Shown: piece by piece, positions 17,307-25,986 of the stretch | Layout: each line of letters opens with the position of its first letter | Position numbering within the stretch: the stretch's first letter is position 1 | Assembly (NCBI RefSeq): GCF_024614185.1 | Contig: NZ_JAHTLF010000016.1 | Coordinates: forward strand, 62,001-126,000 | DNA length: 64,000 nucleotides | Reading direction: 5' to 3' | DNA from: Nocardioides carbamazepini | Lineage (GTDB): Bacteria > Actinomycetota > Actinomycetes > Propionibacteriales > Nocardioidaceae | Position numbers and translations under genes: made by a program | Notes under the pieces: model-generated | Told to the model about the DNA's origin: nothing | Seen by the model: only the letters and a program-made list of their open reading frames with translations | Database searches by the model: none

Positions 17307-18073
17307 CCGCCGAACGCCTGGATGGACAGGTCGTGCTGGTCACGGGTGCCTCCCGGGGGATCGGGGCCGCCGTTGCCGTGCTGTGCGCCGAAGCAGGCGC
17401 GGCGGTGGCGGTGGCCCACCATCCCTCGGGCGAGATGGCCCGGCTCGCCGACGGGGTCGTCTCCGCCTGTCGGACGGCTGGCGCGGTCGCGGTCGCGGTC
17501 TCGGCGGACCTCGCCGACCCTGACGCTGCCGACCGGCTCGTGGCCGCGGTCCGTGTCGCCATCGGGCCGGTGACGACACTTGTCTGCAACGCAGCGGCGT
17601 CCCACCGCGGACCTTTCCACGAGGTGAGTACGGCGGCCTGGGACCACGTGCTCCAGGTCAACCTCCGGGGGACCTGGGCGCTCGCGACCGCGGCGCGCGC
17701 CGACCTGCTGGCGGCGCGGAACCCCAGCATCGTCGTGGTGTCCAGCGTGATGGCTCAGACGGCCTCGCCCGCCTCGGTCGCCTACATCAGCTCCAAAGCA
17801 GGGCTCGAAGGGCTGACCAGGGCACTCGCCCGCGAGCTCGGTCCGGCCGGGGTGAGGGTGAACGTCGTCGTGCCCGGCGCGATCCGAACGGAGCAGGAGA
17901 TCGAGTCGGGCCCGGCGCCGCAGACCATCACCACCCTGCTGGACCAGCAGGCACTGAAGCGACGGGGCACGGCACAGGACGTTGCCGAGCTCATCGCCTT
18001 CCTGGCCAGCGACCGGGCCGGATTCATCACCGGGCAGTCGGTGCGGGTCGACGGTGGCCTGGTGATGGGCTGA
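17303..18073 (+). CDS. Short-chain dehydrogenase/reductase (FabG-like)
   Basis: A 256-residue Rossmann oxidoreductase. The nucleotide motif is TGASRGIG (residues 14-21), followed by NAAASH, the catalytic Ser in VVSSVM and Tyr161-x-x-x-Lys165 in AYISSKAG. The GTG at 17303 overlaps the RidA stop. It is the last gene of the 14.7-kb operon and is followed immediately by a convergent relic. It likely reduces or oxidises a keto/hydroxy intermediate made by the aldolase or transaminase. Confidence 0.92.
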   Translation: MTAERLDGQVVLVTGASRGIGAAVAVLCAEAGAAVAVAHHPSGEMARLADGVVSACRTAGAVAVAVSADLADPDAADRLVAAVRVAIGPVTTLVCNAAASHRGPFHEVSTAAWDHVLQVNLRGTWALATAARADLLAARNPSIVVVSSVMAQTASPASVAYISSKAGLEGLTRALARELGPAGVRVNVVVPGAIRTEQEIESGPAPQTITTLLDQQALKRRGTAQDVAELIAFLASDRAGFITGQSVRVDGGLVMG

Positions 18074-18076
18074 GTC

Positions 18077-18413
18077 CTACGGCACCACGGAAGCACCCTC
18101 CGGATGCGGCTGACGGCCGGTGAGGGCGGGGAGCGCATCGGTGCCGAGGCCTTGTCGCAGCGCGCTGGCACTCGCGAGGGCCAGCGTGTCGGCGAGGGCG
18201 CCGGTGGTGGGGGGTGAAGGCGAGGGTGGGGGCGCGGGTGATGTCGACGGAGTGCGCGGTCAGCTCGAAGGCCCGGGTGGGCAGGTAGTCGCTCACCCGC
18301 ATCTCTCCGGCAGCGGTCTCCACCACGGGGTCCGCGCCTTCGAACAGGTCGAGCGCCAGCCCGGCCGCCTCCCGCGCCGCACGCTCCCTTTGAGCTGTTT
18401 GCGGGCGATTCAT
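18077..18413 (-). pseudogene. Relic of a mycothiol-dependent maleylpyruvate isomerase-family protein
   Basis: Read leftward, the frame from 18413 gives LALDLFEGADPVVET, then AAGEMRVSDYLPTRAFELTA and HSVDIT, the C-terminal signature of the actinobacterial mycothiol-dependent isomerase/DinB-like family. After about 18215 the similarity moves to another frame (GALADTLALASASALRQ, then PALTGR, stop at 18077-18079). The shift lies at a run of G residues. The N-terminal half, with the metal-binding helices, is missing. It is a truncated, frameshifted relic. The shift alone could be a sequencing slip, but the truncation could not. Confidence 0.65.
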
Positions 18414-18420
18414 ACCCTTG

Positions 18421-18433
18421 ACGCTTCAAGCGT
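18421..18433. promoter_or_regulatory. Short dyad upstream of the isomerase relic
   Basis: ACGCTTCAAGCGT is a perfect 13-bp inverted repeat with one central base, eight bases outside the first codon of the relic. It could be an abandoned operator of the decayed gene. No regulator for it lies nearby. Confidence 0.3.
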
Positions 18434-18608
18434 GGACGTGCACGCTGCCGATGTTGGTCCACGCGTCCGGGTCTTGACGGTCTTAAGGTTTACAGCGCCA
18501 TTTCCGGTGCACGAGCGCCCGGGTAGTAGCAACAGCGCCGAGGTAGTCGAGACGCGTGCCCGAGTTGCCCTGGGTCGCTGCGGTCGTGCCGTGAGCGGCG
18601 GTCGCCTC

Positions 18609-18644
18609 CATCTACCCGGGTGCTAGGACATCTACCCGGGTGCT
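18609..18644. repeat. Two tandem copies of a 16-bp unit in a gene-poor gap
   Basis: CATCTACCCGGGTGCT occurs at 18609-18624 and again at 18629-18644, giving a 20-bp period. The gap from 18414 to 18675 holds no convincing gene. The repeat lies just beyond the 3' end of the flavoprotein gene and close to the relic, so it may mark an old rearrangement. Confidence 0.6.
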
Positions 18645-18675
18645 GTGGTGGGCGAATTCGTGCGGTGACCCGTAG

Positions 18676-20226
18676 TTACAAGCGGCGCCGGGCCCGCATG
18701 TCCTCCACGGCGAGCGACGCGAACGTCATCGCCGCGCCGAGGGGCGCGCCCGGACCCGGGTAGGCCGAGCCGAACACCGACGCGGTGGAGTTGCTGGCGG
18801 CGTACAGGCCGGGGATCGGGACATCGTGGGTGTCGAGCACCCGGGCGCTCGCGTCGGTGACCAGCCCGCCCTTGGTGCCGAGGTCGGAGAGCACGAACCG
18901 GGCGGCCGTGAACGGCCCCTTGTCGACCGGGACCAGCGCGGCCTCCGGTCCGCCGCCCCCGGCGAAGAAGGTGTCGTACTCGTCCTCGCCGCGGCCGAAG
19001 TCCTCGTCCTTGCCCGCCGCGGCGAAGGCGTTGTAGCGCTCGACCGTCGCGACCAGCGCGGCCGGGTCGAGTCCCGCGGCCACCGCGAGATCCTCGATCG
19101 TGTCCGCCTCCACCCACGTGCCGGCGGCGAGATGCTCGGCCCGCTCACCCTCGGGCATCGCGATCGCGGGGAGCCGGCCCTCCTCGCGGGAGTCGAAGAC
19201 GAGCCAGGACGGTGTGCGGGCCGGGTCCTGGGCCATCACCCGGCCGAAGCGGTCATAGGGCAGGCACTCGTTGCCGTACCGCTGCGCGGCACCGTCGACC
19301 ATGAGGCCGCCCCGGAAGCCGAGAGTGAACGCGCCACCGCCGTCGGGCTGCTGCAGGCCCGGGCAGAACCAACCCTCTCCCGTCCAGTCGGTGGCGGCGC
19401 CGATCTCCGCGGCCGCGTCGATCACCTCGCCGGTGTTGGTGCCGCGCGGCGCCATCGTCCATGCCGCGTCGCCGGGCGTCCCGTGGGCGGTACGACGCTC
19501 CGGACTGCCCTCGAAGCCGCCGGCCGCGACCAGGATCCCGTGTCGCGCCCGGACCTCGCCGGGACCGTCCGGGCCGGCGTAGCGGACCGTGGTGACGCGC
19601 CCGTCCACGTCCCGTCCGAAGTCCGTGACCTGACGGCCGGTCGCGATCGTGCCACCGTCGCGGACGGTGATCGCCGCGAGCCGGCCGATGAGCGCCTGGC
19701 CGCCGGAGAGGGTGGACCGGCCGGGACGCCCGGCGCGATCGCGCTCGACCGGCGGCCGGACCAGCGCGGCGACAGCGGGGTCGAGCTCCTCGCGCCGGAT
19801 GCTCCTGGGCTGGATCGAGCGGCCCATCGGGACGCGCCCGGGTGCGTCGTAGTACTCCGAGAACGGGATCCACTCGAACTCCATGAGCGGGTCCGCCTCG
19901 AGCTGGGCGACCAGTCGCGGCGCCTGGGTGAGCAGTGCCTCGACCCGCTCCTCGTCGGGATGGTCGAGCACGGCCGCGAGGTAGGCCCGTGCGCCCTCGG
20001 TCGAGTCGGGCAGGCCCGCGCGCTGCTGCACGTCGCTGCCCGGCAGCCAGCAGGCGCCGCCTGAGTACGCCGACGTCCCGCCGATCAGCGGCGTCCGCTC
20101 GAGGACCAGGGTGCTGAGCCCGGCCGTGGCCGCGAGGGCGGCCCCGGTCAGGGCCCCGCCGCCGGACCCGACCACCACGACGTCGTACTCCCGCTGCAGG
20201 GCGTCCGCCCCGACCAAGCCGCTCAT
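18676..20226 (-). CDS. FAD-dependent 3-ketosteroid dehydrogenase-like flavoprotein
   Basis: A 516-residue flavoenzyme starting at ATG 20226 (MSGLVGADALQREYDVVVVG). A longer frame to 20304 would run through two regulatory sites and is rejected. The N-terminal FAD motif is VVVGSGGGALTGAALAA, followed by the ERTPLIGGTSAYSGG block. The C-terminal closing motif GLYAASNSTASVFGSAYPGP, then GAPLGAAMTFASLA, is the KstD/fumarate-reductase flavoprotein signature. KstD enzymes add the delta-1 double bond to 3-ketosteroids. A KstR-like operator just upstream supports a sterol link, but the steroid specificity is inferred. It is a solitary gene, divergent from the zinc island. Confidence 0.85.
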   Translation of the reverse strand: MSGLVGADALQREYDVVVVGSGGGALTGAALAATAGLSTLVLERTPLIGGTSAYSGGACWLPGSDVQQRAGLPDSTEGARAYLAAVLDHPDEERVEALLTQAPRLVAQLEADPLMEFEWIPFSEYYDAPGRVPMGRSIQPRSIRREELDPAVAALVRPPVERDRAGRPGRSTLSGGQALIGRLAAITVRDGGTIATGRQVTDFGRDVDGRVTTVRYAGPDGPGEVRARHGILVAAGGFEGSPERRTAHGTPGDAAWTMAPRGTNTGEVIDAAAEIGAATDWTGEGWFCPGLQQPDGGGAFTLGFRGGLMVDGAAQRYGNECLPYDRFGRVMAQDPARTPSWLVFDSREEGRLPAIAMPEGERAEHLAAGTWVEADTIEDLAVAAGLDPAALVATVERYNAFAAAGKDEDFGRGEDEYDTFFAGGGGPEAALVPVDKGPFTAARFVLSDLGTKGGLVTDASARVLDTHDVPIPGLYAASNSTASVFGSAYPGPGAPLGAAMTFASLAVEDMRARRRL

Positions 20227-20233
20227 GGCGAAA

Positions 20234-20249
20234 CGATAACGCGTTCTAG
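20234..20249 (-). promoter_or_regulatory. KstR-like operator before the flavoprotein gene
   Basis: Read on the gene's strand the sequence is CTAGAACGCGTTATCG. It matches the AGAAC-n2-GTT core of the operator bound by KstR, the TetR-family repressor of cholesterol catabolism in mycobacteria and rhodococci, though the right arm is weaker. It lies 8-23 bases before the start codon, a position that would block transcription. Confidence 0.5.
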
Positions 20250-20287
20250 TTTCTCGTGAAGTGCTTGGCTGCCACCACCTGATGCAA

Positions 20288-20304
20288 ATGATAATCGTTC
20301 TCAT
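20288..20304. promoter_or_regulatory. Zur box 1 (anchored-repeat transporter operon)
   Basis: ATGATAATCGTTCTCAT matches the actinobacterial Zur consensus TGAnAAnnnTTnTCA at every fixed position. It lies 52 bases before the first surface-protein gene (start 20356). All downstream genes are zinc-acquisition types, which supports zinc-dependent repression. Two more boxes of the same form occur at 32458 and 34244. Confidence 0.85.
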
Positions 20305-20355
20305 GTAGAGTCCGGGCTCCCGACGGAGCCGCCGTCGGTGGAGAGGGACGAATCC

Positions 20356-21987
20356 ATGAGAACCATCAGCTCACTGACCGCGCTGGCACTCGCCGGCGGC
20401 GCGGTCGCCGTCGGCCTGGCCGCACCCGCGGTCGCGGCCGATCGGCCCGTGGTCCTCGACCGCGGTCACATCGACCTGTTCGAGGTCAGCTATGACCCGG
20501 CCAGCGCCGGCCTGAGACTGCAGGTGAAGGACGACACCGGCCTGTACGACGCCGGTGCCACGTTCCGCGATGCCGCGGATGTGACCATCGCGATCGACGA
20601 CCAGACCGCCGCCATCCAGGTGCCCGGCCCGGGGGTGCCGAACGCGGGGCAGTACGCGTTCCTGGGCGCACCCGGCGACACCGTCTACATGCTGCCGCAG
20701 ACCCAGAACCCGCAACTGCCGTGGCCGGGCTGGAGTACCGAGCGGCTGATGTCCACGCTCCCGTCGGGCACCGAGCTGCCGACCGCGGAGAACGCCGTCC
20801 AGCTCGACGTCGAGGTCGACGGTCCCGGCGCGGTGCACAGCTTCATGAACAACTCCTTCGGCGGAGTCGAGAAGCACTATGTCGACAGCACCGACGGTGG
20901 TCCCGACGTCATCCCGATCACCCGCAGCGCGCACGTCCACACGAACTGGACCTTCTCCGAGAAGGGCGACTACACCTTCGACGTCACGCCGCGGGCCACG
21001 ACGACCGCTGGCGGCACACTCAGCGGTCCGACTGCCAGCTACCACATCCGCGTCGGCGACCCGGCGCCCGCGGACCTCGGCGTCGAGGTCACGCCCAACA
21101 AGCCCGGCGCGACGTATCTCTACGGACAGGGCATCACGCTCACGGCGGCGCCGACCGCCGCGACCGACCTCGACCACTACCACTGGTTCATCAAGCGTCC
21201 CGGCGGACCGGACTACGCGATCAGCAGCGCGTCCAGCACGGCCGAGCTCAAGCTGCCGACGTCCCTGGTCTGGGACGGCGCGCAGGTCTACGCCAATCTC
21301 TACGACCACGCCCACAACGTGGTCGCGTCCTCCGAGCCGCTGACCCTGCACGTGTCGCAGCTGCCGCAGGTGACCACGCTCACCGCTCGGGCCGACAAGG
21401 CGTCGTACGCCGTGGGGGAGACCGCGCACTTCACCTCGAGCCAGAGCCCGGAGACCGGTGAGGACCACTTCCACTGGTACGTCCGCAAGCCGGGCGAGGA
21501 GTTCTTCACCTACATCCCCGACTCCAACCAGGCCACCGCGGACCTGCCGATCACCGCGGACCTGCAGGGCGCCGAGGTCGTCGCCCGGATCTTCGACCAC
21601 GACCACGCGGTCATCGCCGAGTCGGCGCCCGTCGTGGTGAGCCTCGCGTCCGGCGCCGCACCCACCCCGACGCAGCCGCCCGCCGCGGGCAAGGCGGTCA
21701 GCCAGGTCGAGGTGAAGGTCAAGCCGAAGCGGCTCACGCCCGGCAAGCGCGGCAAGGTCGAGGTCGCGGTCACCGTCCCGCAGTCGCCGGGCGCCGGTGC
21801 GACCGGCAAGGTCGTCGTCCGCGTCGGCGGGAAGAAGATCGCCACCGGCACGGTGCGGGCCGACGGCAGGACCGTGGTCAGGCTGCCTCGGCTCAAGGCG
21901 GGCAAGCACCGGATCAAGGTCGTCTACAAGGGCGACGCCGGCACGGAGAAGTCGAGCACGACGCAGGTCGTGAAGGTCCGCCGCTGA
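20356..21987 (+). CDS. Secreted choice-of-anchor M domain protein with Ig-like tail
   Basis: A 543-residue exported protein. A Sec signal (ISSLTALALAGGAVAVGLAA) is followed by the actinobacterial surface domain now called choice-of-anchor M: DRGHIDLFEVSYDP, LPQTQNPQLPWPGWSTE and the HVHTNWTFSEKGDYTF motif. Two Ig-like repeats (DHYHWFIKRPGG and DHFHWYVRKPGE, both His-rich) come next, then a Lys-rich Ig3-type domain ending KSSTTQVVKVRR. There is no C-terminal anchor, so it is probably released or bound by partners. It is the first gene after Zur box 1. The start is ATG 20356, with GAGAGGGA just upstream. It is likely a periplasmic or cell-wall zinc-binding component. Confidence 0.85.
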   Translation: MRTISSLTALALAGGAVAVGLAAPAVAADRPVVLDRGHIDLFEVSYDPASAGLRLQVKDDTGLYDAGATFRDAADVTIAIDDQTAAIQVPGPGVPNAGQYAFLGAPGDTVYMLPQTQNPQLPWPGWSTERLMSTLPSGTELPTAENAVQLDVEVDGPGAVHSFMNNSFGGVEKHYVDSTDGGPDVIPITRSAHVHTNWTFSEKGDYTFDVTPRATTTAGGTLSGPTASYHIRVGDPAPADLGVEVTPNKPGATYLYGQGITLTAAPTAATDLDHYHWFIKRPGGPDYAISSASSTAELKLPTSLVWDGAQVYANLYDHAHNVVASSEPLTLHVSQLPQVTTLTARADKASYAVGETAHFTSSQSPETGEDHFHWYVRKPGEEFFTYIPDSNQATADLPITADLQGAEVVARIFDHDHAVIAESAPVVVSLASGAAPTPTQPPAAGKAVSQVEVKVKPKRLTPGKRGKVEVAVTVPQSPGAGATGKVVVRVGGKKIATGTVRADGRTVVRLPRLKAGKHRIKVVYKGDAGTEKSSTTQVVKVRR

Positions 21988-22017
21988 CCTCCCGGTGACC
22001 TGACGGCTCTCCGCCTC

Positions 22018-22049
22018 GGGGCGGGGCCGGTCTCGGGCCGGTCCCGCCC
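22018..22049 (+). terminator. GC-rich stem-loop after the first surface-protein gene
   Basis: GGGCGGG at 22018-22024 pairs with CCCGCCC at 22043-22049, and CCGG at 22027-22030 pairs with CCGG at 22038-22041. There is no T run. It may attenuate transcription between the first and second surface-protein genes, giving more of the first product. Confidence 0.45.
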
Positions 22050-22076
22050 CTCCTCACCCAGACTCGGAAAGTCCCC

Positions 22077-24449
22077 ATGAAGACAACCCTTCGCCCGCTG
22101 CCCACGCTGCATCGCGCCCTGTTCGCGACCGGCGCCGCCCTCCTCCTGCTCGTCATGGGCGGGTTCCCCGGGGCTCCGGTCCACGCCGACCCGGCCGCGG
22201 TCGGGGCCGGCCCGACGGTGCTGCGTACCGTCGACGGGCCGGTCACGGTGCTGGACGTGGCCTCGGCGCTGGACGGCACGGCGCGGCTCGGGCTGGTCCA
22301 GGCCGGGCAGGCCTACGAGCCCGCTCGCGTGGTCGTCGAGGTCGACGAGGCGGCGTTCGGCGAGGGAGTGCCGCTGGGCTGGAGCACGCGCCGTGCTCCG
22401 ACAGCGGAGCCGGAGGCGACCCTCGACGTCGACCTGACGGTCACCGGACCGGGCCGGGTGCTCGTCCAGGATGTCGAACCCGACGGAGTACGCGTCGACC
22501 TGATCGACACCGGCGACGACCGGCCCGACGTCCTCGCGCTCCCGCCCGGCAGGGAGGGCCGGCCGCTGTGGTCCTTCGGCGTGCCCGGACGGTATGTCGT
22601 GGACGCGGCCCTCGGCGGCGCGACGGCCACCTACGTACTCGATGTCCGAGCCGCCGCGGAGGAGCCGGCCGGGCCGGCCCCGACCGAGCCGCAGCCGGTC
22701 GAGCCCGCGCCCGTCGAGGTGCCACCCGTCGATGTGCCGGCCGACGTACCCCCGGCGTCGCCGGAGCCCGCGCCGCCGGTGGCACCGGCGAAGCAGCAGG
22801 ACGCGTGCGCCGTCCCGGGCCTGCCGGCCGACGTGGTCCGGGTCAGCGACGGCCACTTCGACTACGGCGTGCAGGTCGCCGGCGGTCGGCTCGGCTCACG
22901 GGTCAAGGACGACCGCACCAGCCCGCCGACCTGGCGTGACCCGGCCGCGATGCTGTTCGAGATCGGCGAGCCGGCCCGCCGGCAGGTGCCGGCCAACCCC
23001 GCTCTCGCCTTCCTCGGTACGGCGGGCAGCGACATCTGGACCATCGGCCAGGTCCAGGAGAGCGGCGTGCCGTGGCTCGGGTGGAACACCCAGCACGAGA
23101 GCGCCATCGGCAACATCCAGGGCGCCACGACCTGGCGGCTCGACTCGGTCGAGGGCCCCGGTCAGCTGTTCGTCTACCAGACCGGGTCGTTCGGTGCGGT
23201 GTCCCCCGTGCTCGGCATGGCGGACGGCTGGCCCCGGAGCACCGTCGTTCCGGCCAACGTCCACGCGCATGGCAACTGGTCCTTCACACAGCCCGGCGTC
23301 TACCGGGTCACCACCACGCACCTGGCGCGGCTGACGTCGGGCGCGGACGCGTCCAGTACCGGCACGCTCACCTTCCGGGTCGGCCCCTGCGCCCAGCCGG
23401 CCCCGGGCCCGGTGGGCGACGCCGGGGCCGGGAGCGCCGGGGACAAGAAGGGCGGCAAGGGCAAGAAGAGCAAGGGCGAGGAGCACCCGGAGGCCACCGC
23501 AGGAGCCGCACCGGCATCGCCGACCCCGATGCCCGCCCGCGTCCCCGTGGCGTGCGCGCCGGTCACCGGTGGCGAGGGCAGCGGGTCGACCGGGGCGAGG
23601 ACGGACGCCGGTGACGAAGCCGCGGCCCCCCAGACCCCACAGACGCCGCAGACATCGCAGGCCACGGTGGGCGACGGCCACTTCGACTTCGGCTCGGTGA
23701 TCGAGGGCACGACGATGCAGGCGCGGGTCAAGGACGACCGGACCCAGCCACCGAGCTGGGTGGAGCCGGAGTCGCTGCGGTTCGCGATCGGCGGCTCCGC
23801 GCAGCAGGAGGTGCCCGCCGGAGCGGCGTACGCCTTCCTCGGCTCCCCGGGCGCCAGGATCTGGCTGATCCCCCAGACCCAGGCGAGCGGCGTGCCGTGG
23901 CTGGGCTGGAACACCCAGCACGAGACCGTGCGGCAGCAGGTCCGCGGCCCCGTGCGCTACCGGCTCGACGGCGTGAGCGGCCCCGGCAAGCTCGCGGTCT
24001 ACCTCACCGACTCGTTCGGCGGCGTCGGGCAGAAGATGTTCGGCAACGTGAGCGGCTTCCCGCAGGCGTTCGACGTGCCGCTCAACGTGCACGCCCATGG
24101 CAACTGGGCCTTCACCGCACCCGGCACCTACCAGGTGACCATCACCCAGTCGGCAACGCTGACCGACGGCACGGCCGTCTCCGACCAGGCGACGCTGACC
24201 TTCGTGGTCGGCGGCGGGTCTGGCGGCGGGTCTGGCGGCGGAGGCCGCAGCGTCGGCCTGACCGTGCCCCTGGCGGTGCCCCAGGCTCCGCTTCCGGCCG
24301 CCGCGCCCGCGGATGACTGCGTCATCCCGGCGACGGGCGCCGACGACAGCCTCACCCTGCTGCTGCCTCTCGGCGTCACGCTGGTGGTGACCGGCGCGGC
24401 CGTGCTCGGCGTACGCCGCCGGGCGATCCGTCGCTTCGCCCATGCGTAG
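22077..24449 (+). CDS. Cell-wall-anchored repeat protein of the anchored-repeat ABC transporter system
   Basis: A 790-residue surface protein. It has a Sec signal, a degenerate first module (about 40-200), a Pro/Glu linker and two full choice-of-anchor M modules. One covers about 255-440 (VSDGHFDYGVQV, then VPWLGWNTQHES and VHAHGNWSF). The other covers about 535-720 (VGDGHFDFGSVI, then VPWLGWNTQHET and VHAHGNWAF). A GGGSGGGSGGGG stretch follows. The end carries IPATG (750-754), a hydrophobic helix and an Arg-rich tail: a sortase signal with Ile in place of Leu. It matches the ABC-transporter-associated repeat family. The stop overlaps the substrate-binding gene by eight bases. It probably shuttles metal through the wall. 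Confidence 0.9.
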   Translation: MKTTLRPLPTLHRALFATGAALLLLVMGGFPGAPVHADPAAVGAGPTVLRTVDGPVTVLDVASALDGTARLGLVQAGQAYEPARVVVEVDEAAFGEGVPLGWSTRRAPTAEPEATLDVDLTVTGPGRVLVQDVEPDGVRVDLIDTGDDRPDVLALPPGREGRPLWSFGVPGRYVVDAALGGATATYVLDVRAAAEEPAGPAPTEPQPVEPAPVEVPPVDVPADVPPASPEPAPPVAPAKQQDACAVPGLPADVVRVSDGHFDYGVQVAGGRLGSRVKDDRTSPPTWRDPAAMLFEIGEPARRQVPANPALAFLGTAGSDIWTIGQVQESGVPWLGWNTQHESAIGNIQGATTWRLDSVEGPGQLFVYQTGSFGAVSPVLGMADGWPRSTVVPANVHAHGNWSFTQPGVYRVTTTHLARLTSGADASSTGTLTFRVGPCAQPAPGPVGDAGAGSAGDKKGGKGKKSKGEEHPEATAGAAPASPTPMPARVPVACAPVTGGEGSGSTGARTDAGDEAAAPQTPQTPQTSQATVGDGHFDFGSVIEGTTMQARVKDDRTQPPSWVEPESLRFAIGGSAQQEVPAGAAYAFLGSPGARIWLIPQTQASGVPWLGWNTQHETVRQQVRGPVRYRLDGVSGPGKLAVYLTDSFGGVGQKMFGNVSGFPQAFDVPLNVHAHGNWAFTAPGTYQVTITQSATLTDGTAVSDQATLTFVVGGGSGGGSGGGGRSVGLTVPLAVPQAPLPAAAPADDCVIPATGADDSLTLLLPLGVTLVVTGAAVLGVRRRAIRRFAHA

Positions 24450-25986
24450 GCGGGTCGCGGGTGGCGCGGCGCTCGTCGTCCTCCTGACGGCCTGCGCCGC
24501 GCCACCCACGCTCTCGGCGAACGACGGCCGGCTCCAGGTGGTCACCACCACCGGGCTGATCGCCGACCTCGTCCGCAACGTCGGTGGCGAGGACGTGAAC
24601 GTGGTCTCCCTCGTGCCGGACGGTGCGGACCCGCACAGCTACGAGCCGAGCCTGCGCCGCGCACGTGACGTGGTCTACGCCGACGCCGCCTTCAGCAACT
24701 ACCTGCTGCTGGAGGAGCACAGCGTGATCAAGGTGCTCGACGCCAACCTGCCCGACGACGCCATCAACGTCTCGCTCGCCGAGGACGCGGTGAAGTACGC
24801 CGCCGAGATCATCCCGCTCGTCGAGAAGGTCAACCTCGACACCATCTGGCTGGGACTGCGGGTCCACGGCCGTGGCGAGCAGTACGGCGCCACGCGCGCC
24901 TCCGACGTGCTCCTCTCCGCCACCGCGATGACCGGTCCCGGCCGAGTGGTCGGCTACATCACCGGCTCCTTCGGCGATCCCGAGGTCTACTTCGACTCGG
25001 GCGACGGCTTCGACGCAGCGGACGGCTACCGCGACGACACCGCCGTGCTGCCCGCGGACGCGCACACCCACATGTCGTGGTCGTTCTCGGAGCCGGGGGT
25101 CTACACGGTCGACTTCGCGGCGCGGCTGCAGGTGGACAGCGGCGCGAAGTCGATGCCGATCGGGGCGACGACCGTGACCTTCGCGGTCGGTGTCCCGCCC
25201 GAGGACGCCGGCGACGGCAGGGCGCTGGACCGGGGCCACGCCGATGTGACCGTCGACCTTGACGGGGGCGATCTCGACCTCCGCTACGACGCCGAGGGCG
25301 GCGGTGAGCACAGCCAGGAGGAGCTCGACCCGGCGGAGGTCGTCGTCGACGTGCCCGCGAAGGCACTGGTCGAGATCCCCGGCGACGATCGGCTCGGCTT
25401 CCTCGGCCGGCCGGGCACGCCTGTCTACCAGCTCCCGCAGGCCGTGCTCGGCAAGCACATTCACGGCGAGATCGACCCGCACCTGTGGCAGGACGTCGGC
25501 AACGTGATGGCCTACGCCGAGCTGATCCGCGACACCCTGATCGACGCGGACCCCGAGCGCGCGCTGGCCTACCGGGAGCGGGCCGATGCCTACCTCGCGG
25601 AGCTGGAGCAGCTCGACGCGTACGTCCGGGACACGATCGCCGAGGTGCCGGAGCGCCGCCGCTACCTGGTGACGACCCACGACGCGTTCGGCTATCTCGC
25701 CCATGCCTACGGCCTCCAGGTCGCCGGCTTCGTCACCCCCAACCCGGCCACCGAGCCGTCGCTGGCCGACCGCCGCAAGCTGGTCGGGACGATCCGCACC
25801 CTCGGGGTGCCCGCGGTCTTCCTCGAGCCGAACCTGCGCGCCCGGTCGTCCGTGCTCACCCAGGTCGCCGACGAGGAGGGCATCGACGTCTGTGCCATCT
25901 ACGGCGACGCCTTCGACGACCGGGTGACCGACTACGTCCAGATGATGCGCTTCAACGCGGAGGAGATCCGATCGTGTCTCTCGTGA
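24442..25986 (+). CDS. Metal ABC transporter substrate-binding lipoprotein with inserted anchor-M domain
   Basis: A 514-residue ZnuA/TroA-type receptor in two halves. The lipobox is LTAC. Residues about 28-130 form the first lobe (VVTTTGLIADLVRNVGGEDV, metal His in DGADPHSYEPS). Residues about 131-335 are an inserted choice-of-anchor M module with ADAHTHMSWSFSEPGVY. The second half resumes at KHIHGEIDPHLWQDVGN (about 338) and continues with TTHDAFGYLAHAYGL, FLEPNLRARSSVL and YGDAFDD. The insertion replaces the His-rich loop region found in classical ZnuA proteins. It is the anchored-repeat transporter substrate-binding subunit and hands zinc, or possibly manganese, to the permease encoded downstream. 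Confidence 0.92.
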   Translation: MRRRVAGGAALVVLLTACAAPPTLSANDGRLQVVTTTGLIADLVRNVGGEDVNVVSLVPDGADPHSYEPSLRRARDVVYADAAFSNYLLLEEHSVIKVLDANLPDDAINVSLAEDAVKYAAEIIPLVEKVNLDTIWLGLRVHGRGEQYGATRASDVLLSATAMTGPGRVVGYITGSFGDPEVYFDSGDGFDAADGYRDDTAVLPADAHTHMSWSFSEPGVYTVDFAARLQVDSGAKSMPIGATTVTFAVGVPPEDAGDGRALDRGHADVTVDLDGGDLDLRYDAEGGGEHSQEELDPAEVVVDVPAKALVEIPGDDRLGFLGRPGTPVYQLPQAVLGKHIHGEIDPHLWQDVGNVMAYAELIRDTLIDADPERALAYRERADAYLAELEQLDAYVRDTIAEVPERRRYLVTTHDAFGYLAHAYGLQVAGFVTPNPATEPSLADRRKLVGTIRTLGVPAVFLEPNLRARSSVLTQVADEEGIDVCAIYGDAFDDRVTDYVQMMRFNAEEIRSCLS

